Assembly (NCBI GenBank): GCA_963664285.2
Contig: CAXXNX010000017.1
Span: 5,986-69,985, forward strand
DNA: 64,000 nucleotides
Direction: 5' to 3'
Source: JAJCYL01 sp963664285
GTDB lineage: Bacteria; Bacteroidota; Bacteroidia; Cytophagales; Cyclobacteriaceae
Positions 36,585-47,109 of the stretch are shown here, in pieces. The stretch's first letter is position 1; each line of letters starts with the position of its first letter. The position numbers were made by a program, and so were the translations under genes. The notes beneath the pieces were generated by a model that had not been told where the DNA came from, searched no databases, and was given only the letters and a program-made list of their open reading frames with translations.

Positions 36585-36944
36585 ATGATTAAAGTAATTA
36601 TAATTAGTGCCGTTTTGACATTAGTTTTTTTGAGTTTCGCTTTTGTTCAGTTGAATGATCCTGATCCCCTGTTGTGGACTACATTTTATCTGGCTATTGC
36701 AGTAATTTCTTTTTTAAGAGTATTGAATAAGCAGCATAAGAAAATAGTACTGGTGGTAATCTTCATAACAATACTTGTAGCAGGGTATTCAGTGCCAGGT
36801 TTTGTTGAATGGTTATTGCACCCCAATAAATCTGAGATCTTTGGAGAAATGGTGTATCAGAAATCGTACATTGAAGAGACGAGAGAATTCCTTGGCTCAT
36901 TAATTGGGCTTTCTTCTCTCATATTTCAGTACTTCAAGGCTTGA
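36585..36944 (+). CDS. TMEM220-family membrane protein
   Basis: The 119-residue protein has four hydrophobic segments. FAFVQLNDPDPLLWTTFYL is the signature of the transmembrane family 220, whose function is unknown. It stands divergent from the haem dehydrogenase and convergent with the ebo operon. Confidence 0.8.
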   Translation: MIKVIIISAVLTLVFLSFAFVQLNDPDPLLWTTFYLAIAVISFLRVLNKQHKKIVLVVIFITILVAGYSVPGFVEWLLHPNKSEIFGEMVYQKSYIEETREFLGSLIGLSSLIFQYFKA

Positions 36945-37098
36945 GTTTTGTAGAGAAGGCTACAGCATTTTAATGGAACTAATCGATTAGTGATTGTATT
37001 GTATCACTGTACATCCGCAATTGGGGAAGAACAGACTTTAAAGTTAATAAAGAATCATTAAGTTTCTAACATTTACTAACAAAGCATACTCTTCTCTA

Positions 37099-37127
37099 AA
37101 AGCATTGATTCAGGAAACGATGCTTTA
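37099..37127 (-). terminator. Possible terminator hairpin at the end of the ebo operon
   Basis: AAAGCAT and ATGCTTT form a 7-bp stem around a 14-base loop, overlapping the eboF stop codon. The stem is weak and lacks a long U-tract, so the call is tentative. Confidence 0.3.
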
Positions 37128-38490
37128 GTTAAAGATCTGATCTAAAATACTGTCATGTATTTTGATAGGAGAAATTGTCTCAGGTTCCGGGTGATTTCCA
37201 ATAAATACAGCTTTGTCCATATCGTCGAGATCTACTCTACCATGTGACCCTTTGACCAGACCTGCATCCAGGGGAATGAGATCCATCAGCGTTCGAAAGC
37301 CTAATTTTTTAGCCAATAATTTTAAGACTATTCGAGGGACGATCAGTTTCTTTTTGGGATCGAGAAACATTTCAACAGGATCATACCCTGGCTTCCTGTG
37401 AATTTCAACCGTTCGGCCAAAATCCGGAGCAAGTGCATCATCTTCCCAATAATAGTAGGTGAACCAACTCCGTTTATCAGCAATAGCAATCAATTCACCC
37501 GATCTCTCATGATCGATATGGAAACTCTTCTTCTCTTCTACATCCAATACTTTTTCAATTCCCGGTGTTTCCTCCAATTGCGCTTTGATGCTGTCTTTTA
37601 GGCTCAGATCTTGAATGTAAATATGCGCCACCTGGTGATCAGCCAAAGCAAATGCTTTCGAGGCTCCCACATCTAAAAGTTCCAGTCCATTTTCGACTCT
37701 CACATTAATTAAACCCATTCCTCTAAGAACCCGGTTAATGTGTATTGGCTGCTCCACTTCTATAATTCCATATTCTGAGATGATATTTACAGTCGTTCCC
37801 TGTTCTTCTAGATGGGTGACTAAGTCCTGGCAGACAGTGTCAATTTCCCTCAGGTCTTTGGGTAGATTTTTTTGATCATGACCGAATTTTTGGAGTACAA
37901 AGTCAAGATGGGGAAGGTAAACCAGTAATAGGCCGGGGTGGTGTGATTTTTGAACTGATTTTACTGCATCAGCAATCCATTGACTGGATTTGATACTGGT
38001 TTTTGGGCCCCAAAAATCGAACAAGGGAAAGGTGCCTAATTCCTCCTGTAATTGATCTCTTAACTCTGGTGGATGTGAATAGCAGTCTGGAATCTTTAAA
38101 CCGTTCGCTCGATACTGTGGTCGAGGCGTGACGGAATAATCAACACTTGAGTACATGTTATACCACCAAAACATGTTGGCGCAAGTGAACGATGGGTCGA
38201 TTTTTTCGAGCATTGTCCCAAATACTCGTCGATTGTACCAATTTATTCGATTGTCTCCAAAGTTTAACCTCTTGTTCATCCCTGAATAACCAGCCATTTC
38301 CCACAATACCATGCTCGTTGGGCCACTTACCTGTTAGGTAGGTGGTTTGTACTGAACAGGTAACCGCTGGTAGCACCGGATCAATACTCGAGATATTCTT
38401 ATCCGCCGACCATTGGGATAAAAAGGGCGTATTGGTTCCTATTAGTCTTTTTGACAACCCAACAACGTTGATGACGGCAGTTTTATTCAT
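37125..38490 (-). pseudogene. eboF: EboF: alkaline phosphatase-superfamily nucleotide pyrophosphatase, one frameshift
   Basis: Last gene of the ebo operon. EboF belongs to type I phosphodiesterase/nucleotide pyrophosphatases: an N-terminal segment with the nucleophile Thr (SIDPVLPAVTCSVQTTYLTG), YLPHLDFVLQKFGHD metal-binding residues and the final GSHGRVDL segment. The frame changes near 38205: removing one A from a run of six joins SIWDNARK to KIDPSFTCANMFWW in one frame of about 455 residues. The change is in a homopolymer, so sequencing error is possible. It starts 1 base after eboE. Confidence 0.85.
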
Positions 38491-38491
38491 T

Positions 38492-39722
38492 TCAACGAAA
38501 ACTCTCTTTATTGCTGTTCAATACCTGTTGTACCCAATTTAACTCTCGAACAATACTACTGACTAAGTCAGTACGCATATCCTTCGGTAAAACATCCCAG
38601 GTATAGGTTTCGACTTCCAGATGGTTGGTGAAATTGCGCTCCAACCAAATGAGTAAAGTCTCAATAATATCTTGTTGGGTTGACAATAACAACTCATACT
38701 TTTTTGTAAAGACTGGAACATGAAAATGGGTTCGGATCTCTTGATTAGGAGGGTATTCTAGAGATTTAATGGCTTCACCTAAATCAGGAAATCGTTTGAG
38801 TTGATTGTCCGATTGCTTAACCACAGCCTGATGCAAATAGATGGGCTCATCAAAGGCACCAAGTTGATTGCGGACTTCATCTATATCAGTACTTTGTAAA
38901 TTGGGAGAGGCCAGGGCAGCACTAATTTGAATTCTTCCAATTTTGATTTTTTCGGATTCAATTTTTGAAATTGCATCACGTGGACTTTCAAAACCTACGG
39001 CAAAATGGCATACATCATAGCAAAGCTGAAAATGCTCCCTTAGATGTTCTTCGGCGGTGTTTTGTTCAGAAATCCAGTTTTTCACTAATAAATGTCAGGC
39101 CAGCTGTGAGGAGGTATTGGTTGAAGAAATCAACAAACTCGGTGGTGGTTTCAAGAATCCCGTCTGGTTCAGGCTCCATATCCAGGTGGAGGCTCTTGCC
39201 AGTATTTTTCTTGAGATTTACCAGGTAGACGATCAGTTCCGCCAGATGATCACAAGCTTTAGATTTTGCGCTCTCCAAACTCAATGTATCAGGGTGCCAC
39301 CATTTGTAAGAAATGGGGGAGGTGGACACGCCACCATCCAATCCCTCTGGTAGGAGTTCACTTAAGATTTGGAATAATCTCTTTGTATAATCTAATCTTT
39401 CCGTAGTTGTCCAGTCTGGCGAATGTACTTTATCTTTTACCCGTTCCTGGTGAAATTGACCAAACGGGAATCCGTTGATGGTAAAGACGTACATATTTTC
39501 ACTTTGCAGCCATGATTGGAAGTCCTTTAGGCGATTGCCTTCAAGCAGTTCGATCGAAGCTACGTTGGACAGTCTCAATCCGATACCAAAATCTCTTTTT
39601 GTCAGTTGTTTTCGAACTTCGGACGTATACTTCTTTAAGTTGTCAAATGTCTCCTGCCAGGATTCGCCGGGATGTATATTGCTGCAATAGGTAAGATGTG
39701 CGTTGTGGTGGTTAATATGCAT
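38492..39722 (-). pseudogene. eboE: EboE: xylose-isomerase-like TIM-barrel protein, one frameshift
   Basis: EboE proteins are TIM-barrel sugar-isomerase-like enzymes. The start is MHINHHNAHLTYCSNIHPG, followed by NGFPFGQFH, SYKWWHPD, LHLDMEPEPDG and, after the break, FQLCYDVCHFAVGFE, all family-typical metal-site strands. The frame breaks near 39075: adding one A to a run of five (GTGAAAAACTGG) restores SEKNWISEQNTAEEH. The start overlaps the end of eboD by 11 bases. As with eboF, the lesion is in an A-run. Confidence 0.85.
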
Positions 39723-40881
39723 GGAGTTGTTGTTTCTGTTTCAGAACAAGTGCTGCTTGTTCGATTACGTCAGTACTCATCTCGTGTACGTCAAACTGTT
39801 TACCGATTTCGTTAATTAAAGTAATTGTAAGTTCGCCACCAAGGTGTTCCCTAAATTCTTCCAAACCTGCAATGAGTTGAGGATTGATTGAAGAGGCATT
39901 CTTACTTAGAAGCTGTCGGTGGTGCAAATCAAATCCAAAGTTTCCAAACAATTTCAGAATTCTCTCACAGGAGTCAACTTTAAGTAAACCAATACATTGT
40001 GCATAAACAACATCCAGGGCTATGCCGATAGCAACTGCCTCACCATGCCTCAGTTCGAATTTCGTTAGTTGTTCCAATTTATGAGCTGACCAATGTCCGA
40101 AATCAAGTGGTCTGGAGGAACCCATCTCAAAAGGATCATTACCGGATGAAATATGTCGGCTATGTAACAGGGCGCATGTGTAAATTAGTTTTTGCATAGT
40201 GTCCAGGTCGCGGTTGTTAATTGGGGTTGTATTATTCTCCAGCCAATCAAAGAATTCAGAATCTTTAATAAGAGCGACCTTTACAGCTTCAGCTATTCCT
40301 GACCTCCAACCGCGGTCGTCCAAAGTAGTCAAAAATGAGATGTCGTTGAGAACTGCGACTGGCGGACTGAAAGCACCAATAAAATTCTTTTTGCCGAAAT
40401 AATTAATCCCGTTTTTCACACCAACTCCTGAATCATTTTGGCTGAGTGCCGTGGTGGGTATCCTAATATGTCTTATTCCCCGATGGCCAACAGCGGCCGC
40501 AAATCCAACCATATCCAAAACAGCACCTCCACCAACGGCAACAAGGTATGAATGTCTATCTATTTTAGCTTGATTGATAAGGGTCAGGGTTTTATCAAAT
40601 TCTTCCGTGGTATTTTTAGTTTGCTCACCACCCGTAACTAATAGTGATGGCGCAATTAGTTCAATACCTTCAGATTTTTCGATATAATTCTCGATTTTAT
40701 CAATCAATGTTGGATGGCAATCATATAATCCTTGATCTATTACAAAAGCCACCTTAACGGTTTGCTTCTGCTCGCTGGAAGTAAGAACGGCGTGCAATGT
40801 ATCATTTGAAGGATCAAATAAATCTTTTGTGAACTGTATGTTGTAGGAATAGGAGACGGAGAAGTTTTGAGATATTTTCAT
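39712..40881 (-). CDS. eboD: EboD: 3-dehydroquinate synthase-like sugar phosphate cyclase
   Basis: The 389-residue protein is a member of the dehydroquinate synthase superfamily. It shows the NAD-binding VAVGGGAVLDMVGFAA (about 127-142), metal ligands in EAVKVALIKD, LDFGHWSAHKLE and RHGEAVAIGIALD. The ebo set includes a separate cyclase distinct from AroB, and its product is unknown. Intact; 37 bases separate it from eboC. Confidence 0.9.
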   Translation of the reverse strand: MKISQNFSVSYSYNIQFTKDLFDPSNDTLHAVLTSSEQKQTVKVAFVIDQGLYDCHPTLIDKIENYIEKSEGIELIAPSLLVTGGEQTKNTTEEFDKTLTLINQAKIDRHSYLVAVGGGAVLDMVGFAAAVGHRGIRHIRIPTTALSQNDSGVGVKNGINYFGKKNFIGAFSPPVAVLNDISFLTTLDDRGWRSGIAEAVKVALIKDSEFFDWLENNTTPINNRDLDTMQKLIYTCALLHSRHISSGNDPFEMGSSRPLDFGHWSAHKLEQLTKFELRHGEAVAIGIALDVVYAQCIGLLKVDSCERILKLFGNFGFDLHHRQLLSKNASSINPQLIAGLEEFREHLGGELTITLINEIGKQFDVHEMSTDVIEQAALVLKQKQQLHAY

Positions 40882-40918
40882 AATTCGATTTCGAATTATC
40901 CGATTGTTGAACCTAAGA

Positions 40919-41806
40919 TCAGGTTACTGCAAACTTTTTCGATAAGATTAAAGATAAAGGTAGTAACAATAAAACGGCTAATCCCATTAGCCAGTTGCTA
41001 CTTCCAGCAACATAGCTGGCGTTTAAAGGGATGAGTGAGATTACACCTATTTTGACGGCACCCATGATATACTTTGGTTCATTATGCAGAATGGCCCGTA
41101 ATTTGGTCCAGGCATTCATTCCTATCCATAAAACGACAAAGGGAAGAGCCACGGATAATTTTAAAAATTGGTTCCATCCCAACACAAGTATGGTAATTGC
41201 CACAAGGGTATCCAAAGTAAGGGCTAGAAGAACTGCCTGTTTGTTGTTGCCTTGAACTTCACCCTGACTGGTAAGGGTTACAGCAGCAATGAATACCAAT
41301 GGAATGAGCGATATGAACCAAAGCCGGGGAATTTGTTCTTGTAAAATGCTCATTCCAAGAAGAAGATTCAGACCACGACATAACCCCATAATCACCGGTC
41401 CCCCGACAAGCATGTGTTTGAAATATCTGTCATAGCAGGTGGCAAAAATAACAATGCCTATGGCAATGAATAGGCTGTTGGTAGAAACTAATGCTGCACT
41501 ACCCAAACCCAATAGGAAGAGTATGATGCCGTAAGCAATTGCGTTCCTTTCCGATATCATCCCAGATGGAATAGATCGCTCAGGACGTTCGGATTTATCA
41601 ATCTCGAGATCAAATACATCGTTGAATACAATCCCACCCGCATACAGTCCGGAAGTTGAAATGCAGAGGAGTATCACGTTATTTAATACTGAGGGAGTAT
41701 AGTTGGCTGAAAACATACCCGCAAGGGCTACTCCTGCCAGTACGTCGGAAATTGCTGTAATGATATTGGCAGGACGTACCAATGCCAGGTAGGGGTAAAG
41801 CCTCAT
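40919..41806 (-). CDS. eboC: EboC: UbiA-family prenyltransferase
   Basis: The 295-residue membrane protein has eight to nine helices. The first UbiA Asp-rich motif is present as NDVFDLEIDKSERPERSIPSG (with NDxxDxxxD), and a second Asp region (ATCYDRYFKHMLVGG) is weaker. UbiA enzymes attach prenyl chains to aromatic or polar acceptors. It lies 13 bases after eboB. Intact. Confidence 0.9.
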   Translation of the reverse strand: MRLYPYLALVRPANIITAISDVLAGVALAGMFSANYTPSVLNNVILLCISTSGLYAGGIVFNDVFDLEIDKSERPERSIPSGMISERNAIAYGIILFLLGLGSAALVSTNSLFIAIGIVIFATCYDRYFKHMLVGGPVIMGLCRGLNLLLGMSILQEQIPRLWFISLIPLVFIAAVTLTSQGEVQGNNKQAVLLALTLDTLVAITILVLGWNQFLKLSVALPFVVLWIGMNAWTKLRAILHNEPKYIMGAVKIGVISLIPLNASYVAGSSNWLMGLAVLLLLPLSLILSKKFAVT

Positions 41807-41819
41807 AGCTGGTCAGACC

Positions 41820-42743
41820 TCAGTTTTCGACTATATTAGGAGGGCTAGATTTTTTTGGTTCTTGCCCCCTTAATACACTACTGCCCCCATAGAGTATTGA
41901 TTGATCATAATTTACACCGTCAGACCAGTCGCTTTCTTTCATATTACCGCTTTGGCCGTAAGCTGCCAGTGCATTTTGATAGCACGTTTTGTGAATATCT
42001 TCCTTTGAGATTCCTCTTTCTTCCATCAGATTGGCAGTTTTTGGTACAGATAATGGATCGCTAACCCCCCAATCAGCGGAGCTATCAACGATTATTCTTT
42101 CTGAACCGTATTGTCGTACTATTTCCACCATTCTTTCGCTACCCATTTTTGTTTTGGGATAAATAGTAAAGGCCGTCCAGTATCCCCTGTCCAAAACACT
42201 TTTTACCGTTTCTTCATTATTGTGGTCTATAACCACTTTTGAAGGATTAAATTGGTGCTCTTCCAAAACATCCATGCTTCTTAATGTGCCGTTCTTTTTA
42301 TCCCTGTGCGGGGTATGTATCATTATTGGTAACTCAACTTCTTTGGCTAGCTCAATTTGCTTCCGAAAGAATTTATCTTCAGCATCTGTTTGATCGTCGT
42401 AACCAATTTCGCCGATAGCTACCACATTATCCTTTAATGCATAAAGTGGCAATAATTCTATTACTTGCTCGGCCAGGGGTTCATTGTTAGCCTCTTTCGA
42501 GTTGAGGCCAATGGTGCAGTAGTGTTTTATACCAAATTGAGAAGCCCGAAATGGTTCCCAACCAACAATACTGCTGAAATAATCCTTGAAAGTCCCCGGT
42601 TCGGTTCGTGGCTGTCCCAACCAAAAGGCAGGTTCAATGATTGCGACTATACCCGCTTTTTGCATGGCTTCGTAGTCACTAGTTGTGCGGGAAGTCATAT
42701 GGATGTGTGGATCAATGTATTTCATTTTTATGTTCGATTTCAT
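41820..42743 (-). CDS. eboB: EboB: TatD-like metal-dependent hydrolase
   Basis: The 307-residue amidohydrolase-fold protein has metal-binding DPHIHM (about 10-15), AIGEIGYDD, MIHTPHRDK, VVIDHNNEET and VDSSADWG. These are the EboB version of the TatD motifs. It begins 3 bases after eboA. Intact. Confidence 0.9.
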   Translation of the reverse strand: MKSNIKMKYIDPHIHMTSRTTSDYEAMQKAGIVAIIEPAFWLGQPRTEPGTFKDYFSSIVGWEPFRASQFGIKHYCTIGLNSKEANNEPLAEQVIELLPLYALKDNVVAIGEIGYDDQTDAEDKFFRKQIELAKEVELPIMIHTPHRDKKNGTLRSMDVLEEHQFNPSKVVIDHNNEETVKSVLDRGYWTAFTIYPKTKMGSERMVEIVRQYGSERIIVDSSADWGVSDPLSVPKTANLMEERGISKEDIHKTCYQNALAAYGQSGNMKESDWSDGVNYDQSILYGGSSVLRGQEPKKSSPPNIVEN

Positions 42744-42746
42744 TGT

Positions 42747-43598
42747 TTATTTCTCCGAAAAAACGTTCAGCCCAATTTGGTCCCATGTCATTTCTGGCGA
42801 TTGGTATTCCTGAGTTTTCAACCAGTCCGTTGCATTGTCAAATTTACTTTCTTCTATCACTTTAATTGCTGCAATTCTGCCTAATTCTGATTCGTCATTG
42901 ATAACCCTTTTCAAGTCTTCAGATATTTTGCCATTCAAAAATCCACTCATCATCCGCCAAAGCTCAGGAGTTACTGGCCTGTGCGCAGACCAGCGCTCGT
43001 GAACGAAGTCATGGAGGATATTAGCCAACTTCTCATTTCTTCTTTGATCAATTCCGAAGATTTTGAAAATGGGGCGTTCTATAAAGATTGCTTTTAACAC
43101 CATTTGGTTCCAGAAACTTTCTTCAAAAAACCTTAAAGGATAAGAGTTGTTCGAAGTGATTGCATCAAAAACATCAACCATATTGGTACGTATCCCATCT
43201 ATTACCTGTAGCAGAAATGCTTCAGGATTGGACAGATATTGAATTGATTTGTAAATGGTCACCTGCTCTCTGATATCCGCAGTTGACAATAAGGTTTTTA
43301 TTGTGTCAACATTGCTATTGGTAGGTAGGCCCAATAGAAATGCCAGTCTGCAAAACTCATCTAGCGTCCAGGTATTGATGTCAAATACCGGGTTCGATAA
43401 TGTTAGTGCTTCATGAAGCTGATGATCTGATCTAATAGCTATTCGTTTGATCTTTTTGTTGATCATACCGAAAGCAAGGAAAAAAGAGGAGGGTTGATCA
43501 ATCGCTGACAGTTTCCCTGAAAACCAGGTTGTAGCATCCTTGTCATCCATGTTTTCCAGACAAACTTCAATTACTTTATTTCTTAAGTCCGTTCCCAC
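42747..43598 (-). CDS. eboA: EboA-domain protein
   Basis: The 283-residue helical protein matches EboA by NTWTLDEFCRLAFLLGLP, YPLRFFEESFWNQMVLKA and ILHDFVHERWSAHRPVTPELW. EboA has no known catalytic motif and opens the conserved eboABCDEF operon. That operon has been linked to export or processing of secondary metabolites (scytonemin in cyanobacteria) and is spread among Bacteroidota. The start is GTG. Intact. Confidence 0.85.
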   Translation of the reverse strand: MGTDLRNKVIEVCLENMDDKDATTWFSGKLSAIDQPSSFFLAFGMINKKIKRIAIRSDHQLHEALTLSNPVFDINTWTLDEFCRLAFLLGLPTNSNVDTIKTLLSTADIREQVTIYKSIQYLSNPEAFLLQVIDGIRTNMVDVFDAITSNNSYPLRFFEESFWNQMVLKAIFIERPIFKIFGIDQRRNEKLANILHDFVHERWSAHRPVTPELWRMMSGFLNGKISEDLKRVINDESELGRIAAIKVIEESKFDNATDWLKTQEYQSPEMTWDQIGLNVFSEK

Positions 43599-43727
43599 TA
43601 TTGTCTTGGCTATTTTGATTTATTACCGAATATTAAGCTTTTTCATTGAAAATTGTTATCGGGGTTTGATGATTTTCAGAGAATATTGTGATAGCAAGAA
43701 CACCTATTGAGCTTTAGAATAAAGTAA

Positions 43728-44057
43728 TCACTCATTAAAATATACCTGATCCATTTCTGCCCAGCTTTCTTCTGCCCAGCTTTCGTAACCCTCCAAAGGT
43801 ATTTGCATAGGGTCACAGACCTCCAACCAGGCCTTGTTTCTTGGTTCAGCCGATAACTTTCTCATGTCTTCTTCGAAGTTTTCTCCCACGTATTCATGAT
43901 AGCCAAATTCGTAATAATTGCCATCATCTAGTTTGTGAAGAAAAATATTGAAGTTTCGTATGTTGTATTTGGTGAGTAAATCCCGTACTCCGGCGTTATC
44001 AGCTGCGTGGAGCCTTTTATACTCTTCAATCATATCTTCTCTTAGACGAATTACCAT
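43728..44057 (-). CDS. L-rhamnose mutarotase-like protein, probably a lipoprotein
   Basis: The protein matches L-rhamnose mutarotase (DUF718), which interconverts sugar anomers: MVIRLREDMIEEYKRLHA, AGVRDLLTKYNIRNFNIFLH, YYEFGYHEYVG and VCDPMQIPLEGYESWAE. The frame stays open upstream of the ATG (VEAIPVKRVG, and WAILINC, a lipobox-like sequence) to about 44180. A signal-like MLTNPRTITLIFITILG lies one frame away, so the native start was probably near 44184 with a one-base shift since. Near the C-terminus ESWAE is duplicated by a 15-bp repeat. It stands divergent from the symporter. Confidence 0.82.
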   Translation of the reverse strand: MVIRLREDMIEEYKRLHAADNAGVRDLLTKYNIRNFNIFLHKLDDGNYYEFGYHEYVGENFEEDMRKLSAEPRNKAWLEVCDPMQIPLEGYESWAEESWAEMDQVYFNE

Positions 44058-44349
44058 ACCTACTCTTTTTACCGGTATCGCTTCAACATTAGCTTGGTCC
44101 GTTGAGGTGCCTTGTGGAGTACAATTAATTAATATTGCCCAATATGGTAATGAATATAAGTGTGATTGTACGGGGATTCGTAAGCATAATTACTTTTTAA
44201 TTTTAAATTTCTTAAGTTAAGAAACTAATTTTAAATAATTGGAAAATTATTGGATAATCGACTTAATAGCCATATTTTGTCGGTTTTAGACTATATATTC
44301 AGGGTTATGATAATTTGTATAACTTTATTAAGTACTATTAATAAGTAAA

Positions 44350-45969
44350 GTGGAAATTTCACTGATCGACTTGTCAATTATTATTATCTACATGCTGGGT
44401 ATAGTAGCCCTGGGTTTATTTTCTACCCGGAAGCAACGACTGACCAGTGAAAATTACTTCCTCGCTGGTAGAGGTCTGTCATGGCCAACAGTTGGGGCCG
44501 CACTATTTGCTTCCAATATATCCACCATACACCTGATAGGACTTTCGGCTGATGGTTACCGCCTTGGTCTGGTGACGGGTAATTTTGAGTGGATAGCCAC
44601 TTTTACATTGATCCTATTGGGAATTGTTTTTGCACCATTTTACATCAAAACTAAAATTGCCACGCTGCCGGAATTTTTAGAAAAAAGGTTCGACTCTAGA
44701 TCCCGGACATTCTTGGCCTTCATGGCCATAATTGGAGCGCTCTTTATCCACATTGGCATGAGTTTATACGCCGGAGCAATTGTCTTTCGCCAGTTCTTTG
44801 GCATCAATATGTATCTGTCAATCCTCTTAGTTTCTTTCATGACTACTGTTTATACTGTATTTGGCGGTTTGAAAGCAGTGGTGATCACAGAAAATGTTCA
44901 AACCGTAATACTGTTAGTTGGATCTTTTATCCTTACTGCATCGGCGATTATGGCGGTACAGAATATGGGCATTAATAGTTTGTCTGAATTAAATGAAGTG
45001 TTAAGGCCCGGTCAATTGGAAATGCTTCACTCTGGTGATTCAGACATCGGGAGGAATGAGGGGTACACCTGGTATGCATTTTTTCTAGGATACCCTGTTT
45101 TAGGGATTTGGTATTGGTGCACCGACCAAACCATCGTACAGCGGGTTTTGGGTGCCAAAACACTAAGTGACGCTCAGAGGGGAGCTTTATTCGCAGGCCT
45201 TTTAAAGATATTGCCAGTTTTCATGATCATCTTACCCGGTGTATTGGCTTTTGTGCTGTTCCAGGATAAGATAGAAAATCCCAATGATACCTTGCCTGTA
45301 CTAATTAATGAGCTCTTACCAATTGGCTTCAAGGGAGTACTTGCGGCTGCCCTTTTGGCCGCACTAATGAGTACTATCACTGCTGCATTGAACAGTTGCT
45401 CTTCGCTTGTTGCCGTAGATATTGTTAAAAGAATCAATCCAGGTGTATCGGACAAGCTTCAGATCAGGTATGGCCGTATTACTGCTGTAGTAGTCATGAT
45501 TATTTCTATTTTGTGGTCGACGCAAGGAGGGAAGTTTGGGAGCATATTCCAGGCTATTAATGACATAGCCGTAGCTATTGCTCCACCGATTTCAGCTGTT
45601 TTTCTTTTAGGTGTTTTCTATAAAAGAGGTACAAAGGAAGCAGCGTTCTACACCTTGGTAGTCGGATTTTTTATAGGAGTCATAGCTTTTCTGCTCGATT
45701 TTGAGCCGGTTAGTGGATACAAATACTTTACGGTAGGATTAGGCATACCCTTTCTAATGAGAGGATGGTGGGTGTTCTGCATTTCCGCTATTTTATTTGT
45801 TGTCATAAGTGAAATGACTCCACCACCGGATCCAAAACAAATTGCGGAGACGACCTGGGAAAGGCCCAAAGCCATTATTGAGGGTGCTATTCAAAGCATT
45901 TTTGATATTCGAATATTGGCTGGAATTTTATTGTTATTGATGGTCGTATTGTATTCAATTTTCGGTTAA
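44350..45969 (+). CDS. Sodium/solute symporter (SSS family, SGLT-like)
   Basis: The 539-residue membrane protein has about 14 helices. TSENYFLAGRGLSWPTVGAA, SNISTIHLIGLSADGY and YPVLGIWYWCTDQTIVQRVL are characteristic of sugar-transporting SSS members, which use sodium gradients to bring in glucose, galactose or related sugars. The start is GTG, following an AT-rich leader. It leads a same-strand series with two alcohol dehydrogenases and the ROK regulator. Intact. Confidence 0.92.
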   Translation: MEISLIDLSIIIIYMLGIVALGLFSTRKQRLTSENYFLAGRGLSWPTVGAALFASNISTIHLIGLSADGYRLGLVTGNFEWIATFTLILLGIVFAPFYIKTKIATLPEFLEKRFDSRSRTFLAFMAIIGALFIHIGMSLYAGAIVFRQFFGINMYLSILLVSFMTTVYTVFGGLKAVVITENVQTVILLVGSFILTASAIMAVQNMGINSLSELNEVLRPGQLEMLHSGDSDIGRNEGYTWYAFFLGYPVLGIWYWCTDQTIVQRVLGAKTLSDAQRGALFAGLLKILPVFMIILPGVLAFVLFQDKIENPNDTLPVLINELLPIGFKGVLAAALLAALMSTITAALNSCSSLVAVDIVKRINPGVSDKLQIRYGRITAVVVMIISILWSTQGGKFGSIFQAINDIAVAIAPPISAVFLLGVFYKRGTKEAAFYTLVVGFFIGVIAFLLDFEPVSGYKYFTVGLGIPFLMRGWWVFCISAILFVVISEMTPPPDPKQIAETTWERPKAIIEGAIQSIFDIRILAGILLLLMVVLYSIFG

Positions 45970-46035
45970 TGGTAAGTAATCAGCTACATTCTTGGTTTTT
46001 CATATTTAATTTCTAACGATTAAAAAGTATCAGTT

Positions 46036-47057
46036 ATGAGACAAGCGATAATGACTAAGCCCGGAGAGATTGAGTTCAAGGAGGTTCCTGAGCTTGGTAA
46101 AGTGGATAAGGGCGAAATTAAATTAAAGATTCAGAAAATAGGGGTGTGCGGCAGTGATATTCATGTCTATCATGGAAAACATCCATTTACACCATATCCC
46201 GTTATCCAGGGCCATGAATATAGTGGAGAAGTAGTTGAAGTCGGGGAAATGGTGACACGAGTGAAGTTGGGTGATAAGGCTACTGCGAGACCTCAGCAAG
46301 TTTGCGGAAAATGCCCTCCCTGTCTAAGAGGTGATTACAATATATGCAATAATTTGAAAGTGGAAGGTTTTCAGGCCCCCGGAACCGCCCAGGATTACTT
46401 TATTCTTCCTGAAGACAGGGTAATTAAATTGCCCGAATCCCTTACCTATGAGCAGGGAGCAATAGTTGAGCCGGCTGCGGTTGGAGCACACTCTACCGGT
46501 AGAGCAAGTGATCTAGTGGGAAAAAATGTGGTGGTGATCGGTGCCGGTCCAATTGGAAATTTGGTTGCACAATTTGTCCGAGCTCGAGGAGCTGGTAAAG
46601 TGCTGATTACCATGTAAGTAAATATCGACTACAAAAAGCTGAGGAATGCGGCATTGGCCATACCTCTAATGCAGCTAATGAAGATTTATCGGAGGCCTCA
46701 AATCGGGTATTTGGGGAGGAGGGGTTTGATGTGGTATTTGAGTGTGCTGGCATAGAGACCACACTTGATCAGGCGGTTCAAAATGTCAACAAAGGAGGAG
46801 AGGTTGTTGTGGTGGCGGTTTATGGAGATCGCCCAAGGGTGGATATGGCCATAGTAGGTGACCGGGAGTTGAGTCTGGTTGGAACCCTGATGTACAAGCA
46901 TGAAGATTATGAAGAAGCTGTTCGGTTTATTGAGTCCGGAAAAATTAAGACTGAACCTCTTTTTACCAGTCATTTTCCTTTTGAAGAATATTTAAATGCC
47001 TATAAGTATATCGACGAGCAAGGTGATAAGTCTCTTAAAGTGATCATTGATTTTTAA
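46036..47057 (+). pseudogene. Zinc alcohol/sorbitol dehydrogenase, one frameshift
   Basis: A medium-chain zinc dehydrogenase that oxidises polyols or sugars with NAD. The catalytic zinc site is GVCGSDIHVYHGKH and GHEYSGEVVEVG, the structural zinc cysteines are CGKCPPCLRGDYNIC, and the NAD fold is VVVIGAGPIGNLV. The frame breaks at 46613-46617: restoring one G (ACC-GAT-GTA instead of ACC-ATG-TAA) joins KVLIT to DVSKYRLQKAEECG and continues to SLKVIIDF. The change is not in a homopolymer, so it is more likely a real mutation than the eboE and eboF lesions. Confidence 0.9.
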
Positions 47058-47109
47058 GGTTAAACAGTGATAATAGAAAGATTTCAACCTTAGCATTAAT
47101 CTGCATTAT

